Shown here piece by piece: positions 1 to 8,450 of a stretch of 9,512 nucleotides of DNA (its first letter is position 1; each line of letters opens with the position of its first letter). Source of the stretch: Pseudobutyrivibrio sp. GTDB lineage: Bacteria; Bacillota_A; Clostridia; Lachnospirales; Lachnospiraceae. The notes under the pieces are model-generated. The model searched no databases, was not told the origin of the DNA, and was given only the letters and a program-made list of their open reading frames with translations. Location of the stretch: assembly GCA_024691465.1 (NCBI GenBank), contig JAILNO010000178.1, positions 1 through 9,512 on the forward strand, given 5' to 3'. The translations under genes were made by a program, and so were the position numbers.

Positions 1-1967
1 TCCATCTTAGAGATAGGCTCAAGGAGATTCTTAACCATCTTAACAAGCTCTGGACGACCCTCAAGTGCTGGCTTAGCAGCATCAGCAACTGGGTTCTTCC
101 ATGAATCTGGAACATTAACCTTATGTACAGCATCAACACCAGCGTCGATAGCATTGTAGTTCATCTGTACTACATCGTCACCCTTCTTACCGTATGACTT
201 CTTAGCTGCAGCCTTCATAAACTCAACAGCCTGGTCAATTGGCATTACATCAGCGAGCTTGAAGAAAGCTGACTGAAGGATTGTATTAGTACGCTTACCC
301 ATACCAATCTCGATAGCCTTATCGATAGCATTGATTGTGTAAAGCTGAATATTGTTATCAGCGATGTACTTCTTAGCCTCAGCGTTGAGATGATTCTCAA
401 GTTCCTCATCTGACCACTGGCAGTTAATCATGAATACTCCGCCTGGCTTAACGTCCTGAACCATCTTCATACCCTGTGTTACATAAGCTGGGTTATGGCA
501 AGCGACGAAGTCAGCCTGATTAATATAGTAAGGAGACTTGATTGGGTTGTCACCAAATCTCAAGTGAGAAATTGTAACACCACCAGTCTTCTTAGAATCA
601 TACTGGAAGTATGCCTGAATGTACTTATCTGTGTGATCACCGATGATCTTAGTAGAGTTCTTATTAGCACCTACTGTACCATCGCCACCGAGACCCCAGA
701 ACTTGCACTCCTTAGTACCAGGAGCTGAAGTGATAGGAGCTGGCTTAACCTCTGGAAGTGAAAGGTTAGTAACATCATCAACGATACCGATTGTGAATCT
801 AGCCTTAGGCTGATCCTTCTCTAACTCCTTGTATACAGCAAATACTGATGAAGGAGGAGTATCCTTAGAACCAAGACCATATCTACCACCACAGATAACG
901 ATGTCGTTAAGACCTGCCTCGCGAAGTGTAGTAGCAACATCAAGGTAAAGAGGATCTGCAAGAGCACCTGGCTCCTTAGTTCTATCTAAGATAGCGATCT
1001 TCTTAGCTGACTTTGGAAGTGCAGCAAGGAAAGCCTCTGATGACCAAGGTCTGTAAAGACGAACCTTAAGTACACCAACCTTCTCGCCGTGAGCGTTAAG
1101 GTAATCAATAACCTCTTCTGCTACGTCGTTGATAGAACCCATAGCGATGATGATTCTGTCAGCGTCTGCAGCACCATAGTAATTGAAGAGCTTGTAATCT
1201 GTACCAAGCTTTGCGTTAATCTTGTCCATGTACTTCTGTACAACTGCTGGGAAGTTATCGTAAGCTGTGTTGCAAGCCTCTCTATGCTGGAAGAAAACGT
1301 CTCCGTTTTCGTGTGAACCACGCATTGTAGGATGCTCTGGATTAAGAGCGTTTGCTCTGAATTCGTTAACTGCATCCATGTTAATCATTTCTTTAAGGTC
1401 TGCGTAATCCCATTTCTCGATTTTCTGAATTTCGTGAGATGTACGGAAACCGTCGAAGAAGTTAAGTACTGGAACCTTTCCTTCAATAGCTGCAAGATGA
1501 GCTACTGGAGCAAGATCCATAACTTCCTGTGGATTTGTCTCAGCCATCATTGCAAAACCTGTCTGACGGCATGCATATACATCGGAATGATCACCGAAGA
1601 TATTAAGTGACTGTGTAGCAACTGTACGAGCTGATACATCGAATACGCAAGGAAGCTGCTCTGCAGCAATCTTGTACATATTAGGGATCATAAGAAGAAG
1701 TCCCTGTGAAGCGGTAAATGTTGTAGTAAGTGCACCTGCACCAAGTGAACCATGAACTGCACCTGCAGCTCCTGCCTCAGACTCCATCTCTACAACCTGA
1801 ACCTGATTTCCAAAAATATTCTCTAGGCCTGCTGCTGACCACTGGTCAACGAAATCGGCCATTGGGCTGGATGGTGTAATAGGGTAAATAGCAGCAACAT
1901 CTGTAAATGCATATGCAACATGTGCTGCAGCCTGGTTTCCATCCATTGACTGTTTTGCTCTTGGCAT
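1..1967 (-). CDS. nifJ: Pyruvate:ferredoxin (flavodoxin) oxidoreductase, N-terminal 655 residues, cut by left edge
   Basis: This is the homodimeric, single-chain PFOR that oxidises pyruvate with CoA to acetyl-CoA and CO2, passing electrons to ferredoxin; it is cytoplasmic and central to anaerobic fermentation. The protein starts MPRAKQSMDGNQAAAHVAYA. The TPP-domain motif YPITPSSP lies at residues 28-35 (Thr31), and VVEMESEAGAAG carries Glu64, both at the positions known from the Desulfovibrio enzyme. LNFFDGFRTSHE follows further into domain I. The domain II segment LYRPWSSEAF and RTKEPGA follow. FWGLGGDGTVGANK at 423-436 opens the gamma-type domain III. Reading reaches VNVPDSWKNP and stops just before the expected GDxLPVSAF segment, so the EKR linker, the 2x[4Fe-4S] ferredoxin domain and the C-terminal TPP domain (about 520 residues) lie outside the window. 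The ATG at 1967 has AAGGAGGA (complement of 1975-1982) at good spacing. No frameshift was seen. The identification is near certain. Confidence 0.97.
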   Translation of the reverse strand, partial: MPRAKQSMDGNQAAAHVAYAFTDVAAIYPITPSSPMADFVDQWSAAGLENIFGNQVQVVEMESEAGAAGAVHGSLGAGALTTTFTASQGLLLMIPNMYKIAAEQLPCVFDVSARTVATQSLNIFGDHSDVYACRQTGFAMMAETNPQEVMDLAPVAHLAAIEGKVPVLNFFDGFRTSHEIQKIEKWDYADLKEMINMDAVNEFRANALNPEHPTMRGSHENGDVFFQHREACNTAYDNFPAVVQKYMDKINAKLGTDYKLFNYYGAADADRIIIAMGSINDVAEEVIDYLNAHGEKVGVLKVRLYRPWSSEAFLAALPKSAKKIAILDRTKEPGALADPLYLDVATTLREAGLNDIVICGGRYGLGSKDTPPSSVFAVYKELEKDQPKARFTIGIVDDVTNLSLPEVKPAPITSAPGTKECKFWGLGGDGTVGANKNSTKIIGDHTDKYIQAYFQYDSKKTGGVTISHLRFGDNPIKSPYYINQADFVACHNPAYVTQGMKMVQDVKPGGVFMINCQWSDEELENHLNAEAKKYIADNNIQLYTINAIDKAIEIGMGKRTNTILQSAFFKLADVMPIDQAVEFMKAAAKKSYGKKGDDVVQMNYNAIDAGVDAVHKVNVPDSWKNPVADAAKPALEGRPELVKMVKNLLEPISKM

Positions 1968-2055
1968 TTTCAAATCCTCCTTATCATATAGGACATTACT
2001 AATTCTGGTCAGAGAGAAAAAACACCGGCTCTCATCCCCACAATGTCTTGATTTT

Positions 2056-2084
2056 ATGATAGAACTATTGAAAATTTTTTTCAA
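2056..2084 (-). promoter_or_regulatory. Sigma-A-type promoter for nifJ
   Basis: On the minus strand, TTGAAA (complement of 2079-2084) and TATCAT (complement of 2056-2061) are separated by exactly 17 bp. Transcription would start near 2049, giving a leader of roughly 80 nt before the PFOR start codon. The -35 box and spacer overlap a perfect dyad, TTGAAAA-AAA-TTTTCAA (2068-2084), that could be an operator or simply AT-rich symmetry. A weaker alternative upstream is TTGGCA (complement of 2156-2161), which has AATAAT only at a poor 19-bp spacing. Confidence 0.6.
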
Positions 2085-2154
2085 CAGACCATCCACCCAT
2101 TTCTGTTCATTTTGAAGTACAAAATTGTTAATTATTTTTGTTTTTTGTCTAATA

Positions 2155-2172
2155 TTGCCAAAAAATTAACAA
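2155..2172. promoter_or_regulatory. Candidate Rex (NADH-responsive repressor) operator
   Basis: The sequence TTGCCAA-AAAA-TTAACAA matches the published clostridial Rex consensus TTGTTAA-N4-TTAACAA at 12 of 14 defined positions, with the correct 4-bp spacer. A further half-site, TTGTTAA, lies at 2125-2131. Rex controls fermentative redox genes in Firmicutes and the divergent neighbour is PFOR, which makes the match plausible. Against it, the site is about 70 bp upstream of the predicted nifJ -35 box and the region is AT-rich, so a chance match is possible. Confidence 0.35.
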
Positions 2173-3830
<1,658 letters not shown>

Positions 3831-3840
3831 TTATAAGCTC

Positions 3841-3880
3841 AAAGAGCCAAGTCAATCATAATTGACTTGGCTCTTTTATA
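3841..3880 (+). terminator. Rho-independent terminator of guaB, possibly shared with cysK
   Basis: A perfect 16-bp stem pairs 3841-3856 with 3861-3876 around a CATA tetraloop, followed by T-rich TTATATT on the plus strand. It begins 10 nt after the guaB stop. The convergent cysK stop is only 15 nt beyond the stem, so the same hairpin probably also ends the leftward metY-cysK transcript. The minus-strand tail (GAGCTTATAATT) is less U-rich. Confidence 0.92.
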
Positions 3881-3890
3881 TTGCATCTCT

Positions 3891-4823
3891 TTATTCTGTA
3901 AAAAGTGGTGTTGAATAGTATCTATCTCCTGAATCAGGAAGAAGTGCCACTATTGTCTTACCCTTGTTCTCAGGTCTCTTAGCATATTCGATAGCTCCAT
4001 ATAATGCAGCACCAGAAGAAATACCTACTGAGATACCCTCTCTTCTAGCAAGAAGCTTCGCTGTTGCAAAAGCATCCTCCCCTTCAGCTGTAAATACTTC
4101 ATCATAAATCTTGGTGTTTAGAACCTCTGGCACGAATCCTGCTCCTATACCTTGAATCTTATGTGGACCTGCCTTTCCCTCTGATAGGACTGGCGAGTCC
4201 TTAGGCTCTAGAGCAACCACCTTAACATTAGGATTCTGGCCCTTTAGATACTCTCCTACGCCTGTAACGGTTCCACCTGTACCTACACCAGCGATAAAGA
4301 TATCCACCTTGCCATCTGTGTCGTTCCAAATCTCAGGACCTGTAGTGCTTCTGTGTGCCTTAGGATTAGCTTCATTAATAAACTGACCAGGGATGAAGCT
4401 ACCTTCAATTTCTGCTGCAAGCTCTTCAGCCTTAGCTATTGCCCCCTTCATTCCCTTAGCACCTTCTGTAAGAACAATCTCAGCACCATAAGCCTTGAGA
4501 ATATTTCTACGTTCCACTGACATGGTCTCTGGCATGGTGAGAATAGTTCTATAACCCTTGGCTGCTGCAATTGCAGCCAGACCGATACCAGTGTTACCAG
4601 ATGTAGGCTCAATAATAACTGAGCCTTCCTTTAGGTAACCCTTTGCCTCAGCATCCTCAATCATAGACTTGGCAACTCTGTCCTTTACAGAACCGGCTGG
4701 ATTTAAGTACTCAAGCTTAACAAGCACAGTTGCCTCAAGTCCCAGCTCCTTCTCAATATTTGTAACCTCTACAAGTGGTGTGTTTCCAATGAGCTCTGCT
4801 GCGCTCTTATATATTTTTGACAT
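3891..4823 (-). CDS. cysK: O-acetylserine sulfhydrylase (cysteine synthase A type)
   Basis: CysK is a PLP enzyme that replaces the acetyl group of O-acetyl-L-serine with sulfide to form L-cysteine, in the cytoplasm. The 310-residue length is standard. [11 protein letters not shown] lies at 10-20. NPAGSVKDR carries the Schiff-base Lys47. TSGNTG at 74-79 is the substrate carboxylate loop, [11 protein letters not shown] at 147-157 is characteristic of the OASS family, and GTGGT at 181-185 binds PLP phosphate. Near the C-terminus, SSGAA and [10 protein letters not shown] (296-305) complete the cofactor site. There is no N-terminal haem domain and no CBS extension, which argues against cystathionine beta-synthase. 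GGAGG lies 8 nt before the ATG. The gene starts 40 nt after the metY stop in the same direction, so the two almost certainly share a transcript. No serine acetyltransferase gene (cysE) is visible. Confidence 0.96.
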   Translation of the reverse strand: MSKIYKSAAELIGNTPLVEVTNIEKELGLEATVLVKLEYLNPAGSVKDRVAKSMIEDAEAKGYLKEGSVIIEPTSGNTGIGLAAIAAAKGYRTILTMPETMSVERRNILKAYGAEIVLTEGAKGMKGAIAKAEELAAEIEGSFIPGQFINEANPKAHRSTTGPEIWNDTDGKVDIFIAGVGTGGTVTGVGEYLKGQNPNVKVVALEPKDSPVLSEGKAGPHKIQGIGAGFVPEVLNTKIYDEVFTAEGEDAFATAKLLARREGISVGISSGAALYGAIEYAKRPENKGKTIVALLPDSGDRYYSTPLFTE

Positions 4824-4863
4824 ATCATTGTCCTCCGCATCTATTTGTATTAAGTCTTATGTA

Positions 4864-6195
4864 TTAAACTGCAGCTATATCTACATTTGATCCATTAGAT
4901 GAGCTCACTACCCCATCAATAGCTGCAAATCCTCTCTCAAGATCCTCGATGATATCATCTATGTGCTCTGTACCGATAGATAATCTGATGGTTGACTGAG
5001 TGATTCCCTGATCCAATAGCTCTTCTTCTGTAAGCTGTGAGTGTGTAGTGGTGGCAGGATGTATAACAAGACTCTTTACGTCTGCTACATTTGCAAGGAT
5101 TGAGAAAATCTGTAGATTATCTATAAACTTGTATGCTGCATCCTTTCCACCAACTATTTCGAATGTAAAGATACTTCCGCCATCCTTAGGGAAATACTTC
5201 TTATAAAGCTCATGATCTGGGTGATCTTCAAGTGAAGGATGATTTACCTTTGCAACCTTTGGATGATTCTTTAAGAACTCTACGACCTTTGTTGTATTTT
5301 CAGCATGTCTATCCAGACGAAGTGGTAAAGTCTCTATTCCCTGCAATAAAAGGAATGCATTAAATGGTGAAATAGTAGCTCCTGTGTCACGCAATAGAAT
5401 GGCTCTAATGTATGTAACAAAAGCTGCAGGAGCTGTTGCATCTGCAAATGAAATGCCATGATAGCTAGGGTTAGGCTCTGCTATTGCTGGGAATTTACCA
5501 CTTGCCTTCCAATCATAGGTTCCTGCCTCTACAATCACACCTCCAAGTGTGGTTCCATGGCCACCGAAGAACTTGGTTGCAGAATGAACTACAATGTCAG
5601 CGCCATGTTCGATAGGTCTTACCCAGTAAGAAGCACCAAATGTATTATCAACTACAAGTGGAAGCTGATGACGATGTGCAATCTCAGCAAGAGCATCGAT
5701 ATCAGGAATATCCGAATTAGGATTACCAAGTGTCTCAAGATAAATTGCCTTGGTGTCTTCTTGTATAGCTGACTCTACTTCCTCAAGGTTGTGTGCATCT
5801 ACAAATGTAGCAGTTACACCATATTGTGGAAGTGTGTGTGCAAGTAAATTGTAGCTACCGCCATATATTGTCTTCTGTGCAACTATATGACCGCCACCAG
5901 CAGCGAGTGCCTCAATAGTGTAAGTGATTGCAGCTGCACCAGATGCTACTGCAAGAGCTGCTGTACCTCCCTCGAGGGCTGCTACTCTTTCCTCCAATAC
6001 TCCTTGAGTCGAATTAGTTAATCTACCGTAGATATTACCTGCGTCTGCAAGACCAAATCTATCAGCTGCATGCTTAGAATCTCTGAATACATAAGATGTA
6101 GTCTGGTAAATAGGTACTGCTCTTGCATCTGATGCTGGATCAGGATTCTCCTGTCCTACGTGAAGTGCTAATGTTTCAAATCTATAATTGCTCAT
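4864..6195 (-). CDS. metY: O-acetylhomoserine sulfhydrylase (O-acetylhomoserine aminocarboxypropyltransferase)
   Basis: This is a cytoplasmic fold-type I PLP enzyme of the Cys/Met metabolism family. It is predicted to condense O-acetyl-L-homoserine with sulfide to give homocysteine, the direct sulfhydrylation route to methionine. The 443 residues begin MSNYRFETLALHVGQENPDP, and this long form (420-440 residues) with the insertion after the PLP lysine (FPAIAEPNPSYHG) separates MetY from the shorter MetB/MetC/MetZ enzymes. Other motifs are PIYQTTSYVF at 28-37, YGRLTNST at 56-63, ASGAAA at 84-89, LETLGNPN at 153-160, the aspartate of VVDNTFG (Asp183) and SATKFFGGHG with Lys208. HPATTTHSQL is the C-terminal substrate loop. 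AAGGAGGAG (complement of 6201-6209) precedes the ATG. It is first in the metY-cysK operon, with its own promoter. The exact substrate (acetyl- or succinyl-homoserine) is inferred from family. Confidence 0.94.
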   Translation of the reverse strand: MSNYRFETLALHVGQENPDPASDARAVPIYQTTSYVFRDSKHAADRFGLADAGNIYGRLTNSTQGVLEERVAALEGGTAALAVASGAAAITYTIEALAAGGGHIVAQKTIYGGSYNLLAHTLPQYGVTATFVDAHNLEEVESAIQEDTKAIYLETLGNPNSDIPDIDALAEIAHRHQLPLVVDNTFGASYWVRPIEHGADIVVHSATKFFGGHGTTLGGVIVEAGTYDWKASGKFPAIAEPNPSYHGISFADATAPAAFVTYIRAILLRDTGATISPFNAFLLLQGIETLPLRLDRHAENTTKVVEFLKNHPKVAKVNHPSLEDHPDHELYKKYFPKDGGSIFTFEIVGGKDAAYKFIDNLQIFSILANVADVKSLVIHPATTTHSQLTEEELLDQGITQSTIRLSIGTEHIDDIIEDLERGFAAIDGVVSSSNGSNVDIAAV

Positions 6196-6236
6196 ATTAT
6201 CTCCTCCTTTTTTAATTCCTTTTTTCTTTTGTTGAT

Positions 6237-6265
6237 ATAATAAATATTATTACCTACTAGGTCAA
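6237..6265 (-). promoter_or_regulatory. Sigma-A promoter for the metY-cysK operon
   Basis: On the minus strand, TTGACC (complement of 6260-6265) and TATTAT (complement of 6237-6242) are exactly 17 bp apart, each one base from consensus. The start would be near 6230, giving a leader of about 35 nt that ends in a strong ribosome site. The leader has no room for a SAM riboswitch or T-box, unlike many Firmicute methionine genes. Confidence 0.8.
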
Positions 6266-6270
6266 TAGGT
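6252..6270. promoter_or_regulatory. Dyad operator candidate overlapping the metY promoter
   Basis: ACCTACTAGGTCAATAGGT has outer 5-bp arms ACCTA (6252-6256) and TAGGT (6266-6270) symmetrical about 6261. The internal 11-mer ACCTA-C-TAGGT (6252-6262) is itself a perfect dyad, so there are three half-sites. It covers the -35 box and the upstream part of the spacer, the right place for a repressor. Size and layout resemble operators of Rrf2-family regulators such as CymR or IscR, which control cysteine genes in Firmicutes. The regulator's identity is inference only. Confidence 0.5.
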
Positions 6271-6282
6271 TATAATCTAAGT

Positions 6283-6303
6283 AAAAATGATAATTAGTTA
6301 TCA
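6283..6303 (-). terminator. Weak AT-rich terminator after the ABC transporter operon
   Basis: Read leftward, TGATAA-CTAA-TTATCA (6303 down to 6288) is followed directly by five T (6287-6283). The 6-bp stem has a single G-C pair, so termination would be weak and readthrough into metY-cysK is possible. It lies about 45 nt past the ATPase stop. It could instead be part of the metY control region. Confidence 0.35.
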
Positions 6304-6347
6304 ATTATATTTATTACTATTTCATCTTATCTAATACCATCTATTCA

Positions 6348-7088
6348 TCACTCATATGAAAAGGTTTTAAGGAACCTCTTAGCACGCTCGGTCTCAGGCT
6401 CTGCGAAGAATTTCTTCACATCATCTGATTCCTCAACTATATCTCCCTTATCAAGAAAAATAATCCTATCCGCCACCGCTTTGGCAAAGGCCATCTCATG
6501 TGTGACTATTAACATAGTCGAGCCAGCCTTGGCTAAAGCAATCATAGTCTCTAATACTTCATGAACCATCTCAGGATCTAGAGCAGCTGTAACTTCATCA
6601 AATAAAATTACCTCAGGATGCATTAGAAGTGCGCGCACTATTGCAACTCTTTGCTTCTGCCCCCCTGAAAGCTGTCTAGGATAATAGTCCTTTTTATCCA
6701 CCAAACCAACCTTGTCTAAGAGCTCTAATGCCTCTTTGGTCGCATCATCATCAGATCTCCTCTGAACCTTGGTTGGCGCCAATATTACATTTTCTAACAC
6801 GGTCTTATGTGGAAATAGTTCGTAAGACTGGAAAACCATTCCAATCTTCTGACGTAACCTTGTAATGTCACGCTTACCAGCTTCCACAGGAAGGCCGTCT
6901 ATAGTAATTACTCCACCTTGAATATCTTCCAAACCATTTAAACATCTTAGAAAAGTACTCTTACCACATCCTGATGGGCCAATAATAACTACTACTTCTC
7001 CCCTTTTAACTGTTAAGTTAATATCTTTTAAAACTACATTTGTACCAAACTCTTTATGTAGATGTGTAACCTTTAATAATTCGCTCAT
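6348..7088 (-). CDS. Polar amino acid ABC transporter ATP-binding subunit (predicted cysteine/cystine importer)
   Basis: This is the ATP-hydrolysing subunit of a type I ABC importer of the GlnQ/HisP class, acting at the cytoplasmic face of the membrane. Starting from the ATG at 7088 it has 246 residues, normal for the class. Walker A GPSGCGKST is at 37-45, the Q-loop glutamine is 87 (GMVFQSYELFPH), the signature LSGGQKQR is at 140-147, Walker B ILFDE ends at Glu165, the D-loop is TAALD, and the switch histidine is 197 (VTHEMAFA). There is no C-terminal regulatory domain. A GTG at 7097 in the same frame would add three residues, but it lies inside the Shine-Dalgarno-like AAGGTGG; the ATG overlaps the stop of the preceding permease by one base (TAATG), typical of translational coupling. 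It is last of the four transporter genes. Substrate is assigned from the binding protein, not from this subunit. Confidence 0.95.
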   Translation of the reverse strand: MSELLKVTHLHKEFGTNVVLKDINLTVKRGEVVVIIGPSGCGKSTFLRCLNGLEDIQGGVITIDGLPVEAGKRDITRLRQKIGMVFQSYELFPHKTVLENVILAPTKVQRRSDDDATKEALELLDKVGLVDKKDYYPRQLSGGQKQRVAIVRALLMHPEVILFDEVTAALDPEMVHEVLETMIALAKAGSTMLIVTHEMAFAKAVADRIIFLDKGDIVEESDDVKKFFAEPETERAKRFLKTFSYE

Positions 7089-7762
7089 TACGCCCACCTT
7101 TTTTCTAAGTATGTTGCAAGCCTGCTAATAGGCCAGCACACAATGAAATATAGTAAAAACACTACTGCAAAAACACCAAATGCCGCATTAGGAGAAACCT
7201 TACGATTAGCTTCTATAATCTGCTGTCCCACCTTCAAGACCTCCACCACACCAATCATCATTACTAAAGAAGTGGTCTTAATCATCCTCGTAATAAGATT
7301 AATTGAAAGTGGTATCAGACGTCTGACTGTCTGCGGAAGAATAATGTAGAAATATGTCTGAAATTTATTCATTCCTAACGCAAAAGCAGATTCAAACTGA
7401 ATACTTGGAATGCTTTTAATGGAACCTCTCACCAGATCTCCCATTTCCGCAGTACCCCAGAAAGTAAAAACAAATATAGCTGCTGATTGAGCGGATATAT
7501 CCCAGCCAAAAACTCTAGTAGTTCCGAAGTATACAATAAATAAAAGTACCATCTGAGGCATGATTCTAACTGTCTCCAGATATATCTTTAGAATAGCTCT
7601 AATGCATCTACTATTAACTGTCATCAAACCGCCCACTAATAGTCCCAGTACTATACTAAGAGCAACTGATATCAGGCTGATTTCAATTGATATCCACAGT
7701 CCATTAAGCAAGCGTAAGAAATTAGTTCCTTTAAATAGGACATCAATCCCCAAACTGGCCAT
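7088..7762 (-). CDS. Polar amino acid ABC transporter permease (second of two)
   Basis: This is an integral membrane subunit of the His/Glu/Gln/Arg-type (HEQRGG) permease family and forms the translocation pore with the neighbouring permease. It has 224 residues. Hydrophobic spans lie at about 22-47, 68-85, 91-104, 136-165 and 190-212. YLETVRIMPQMVLLFIVYFG (61-80) corresponds to the family's ELFRNTPLLVQLFFIYF block. The cytoplasmic EAA loop is at about 122-146 (QFESAFALGMN then IILPQTVRRLIP) and docks the ATPase. Its start overlaps the end of the first permease by 20 nt, with its own AGGAGG (complement of 7771-7776) before the ATG, so the two are translated together. It is more divergent from the family block than its partner, as is common for the second subunit. 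The heteromeric pair is inferred from the two adjacent genes. Confidence 0.93.
   Translation of the reverse strand: MASLGIDVLFKGTNFLRLLNGLWISIEISLISVALSIVLGLLVGGLMTVNSRCIRAILKIYLETVRIMPQMVLLFIVYFGTTRVFGWDISAQSAAIFVFTFWGTAEMGDLVRGSIKSIPSIQFESAFALGMNKFQTYFYIILPQTVRRLIPLSINLITRMIKTTSLVMMIGVVEVLKVGQQIIEANRKVSPNAAFGVFAVVFLLYFIVCWPISRLATYLEKRWA
7094..7100 (-). promoter_or_regulatory. Ribosome binding site deciding the ATPase start
   Basis: AAGGTGG on the minus strand, one base from AAGGAGG, ends 5 nt before the ATG at 7088. Because the alternative GTG start at 7097-7095 sits within this element, the ATG is preferred. Confidence 0.6.
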
Positions 7763-8402
7763 AACGCATCCTCCTTTCTAGTACAGCTCCCAATATGGAA
7801 ATAGGAAGAAGCATAATCAGATAGAACACCACAAGTAAGAATAGGCACTCTATGGTCTTAGCATACATACCAATCAGATCCTTGGCTGTAAACATAAGAT
7901 CCATCAATGATATGGTAGAAAAAACTGACGTCTCCTTTAGTAGGAATATTACATTTGCAAGCAGCCCCGGAATGCTTATAGAAATAGCCTGAGGTAAAAT
8001 AACATACCAAAAGACTTGCAAATTCGTCATGCCTAGACTATCAGCGCTTTCTTTTTGGATGATGGGAATGGCCTCTAGTCCACTTCTAAATGTTTCAATC
8101 ATATATGCTCCGCCTAACAAGCCAAGGCCAATGATACCGCATGCTTCAGCTGTAATCTGTATTCCCACCTTAGGCAATGCGAAATAAATAAAAAATAGTT
8201 GCACCAATAGAGGTGTATTTCTAAAGAGTTCTATGTATACTCCCACCACATTCTTAAATACGGGCACTCTGAAATGTGAAATGGCAGAGCCAATTAGACC
8301 TATAACAAAGGCCAATGCAATGCCCTGCCATCCTATTTTAAGCGTTAAGAACAACGCATCCTTATATAGTGGGAGATATTCGATAAGAATATCCTTGTCC
8401 AT
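7743..8402 (-). CDS. Polar amino acid ABC transporter permease (first of two)
   Basis: This is a membrane subunit of the same importer, with 219 residues. The family block ELFRNTPLLVQLFFIYFALP is intact at 58-77, and the EAA loop QKESADSLGM...ILPQA spans about 116-139. Membrane spans are at about 17-41, 55-76, 88-105, 132-155 and 186-209; the C-terminus ends in a basic stretch (ERRMRYG) on the cytoplasmic side. The ATG at 8402 is the only practical start because an in-frame TGA lies four codons upstream. The ribosome site is poor: the nearest good match, AAAGGA (complement of 8419-8424), is 16 nt away, so initiation may be weak. It follows the binding-protein gene after a 48-nt gap containing a small hairpin, and overlaps the second permease by 20 nt. 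Confidence 0.94.
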   Translation of the reverse strand: MDKDILIEYLPLYKDALFLTLKIGWQGIALAFVIGLIGSAISHFRVPVFKNVVGVYIELFRNTPLLVQLFFIYFALPKVGIQITAEACGIIGLGLLGGAYMIETFRSGLEAIPIIQKESADSLGMTNLQVFWYVILPQAISISIPGLLANVIFLLKETSVFSTISLMDLMFTAKDLIGMYAKTIECLFLLVVFYLIMLLPISILGAVLERRMRYGQFGD

Positions 8403-8422
8403 TACTTTAAATCAAATATCCT

Positions 8423-8441
8423 TTCGTATCGTATTTACGAA
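8423..8441 (-). other. Small hairpin between binding-protein and permease genes
   Basis: TTCGTA (8423-8428) pairs with TACGAA (8436-8441) around a 7-nt loop, in the 48-nt gap after the binding-protein stop. It has no T-run, so it is not a full terminator. Such stems often protect the upstream mRNA so that the binding protein is made in excess over the membrane subunits; that role is inferred. It partly covers the AAAGGA that would serve the permease. Confidence 0.4.
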
Positions 8442-8450
8442 GATTAGCCA

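Noticed and set aside
495..1610. Several plus-strand open frames of 75-92 codons
   Set aside because: They lie antisense to the highly conserved PFOR coding sequence, have no ribosome sites and show no recognisable domains; they are by-products of PFOR codon use.
5458..5772. A 104-codon plus-strand open frame inside metY
   Set aside because: It is antisense to the PLP-enzyme core around the catalytic lysine, with no ribosome site.
6196..6236. Possible S-box or T-box leader for metY
   Set aside because: About 35 nt separate the predicted start from the ATG, too short, and no S-box or T-box motif is seen.
7089..7097. GTG start adding three residues to the ABC ATPase
   Set aside because: The GTG sits within the AAGGTGG ribosome site, whereas the ATG at 7088 is well spaced and overlaps the upstream stop.
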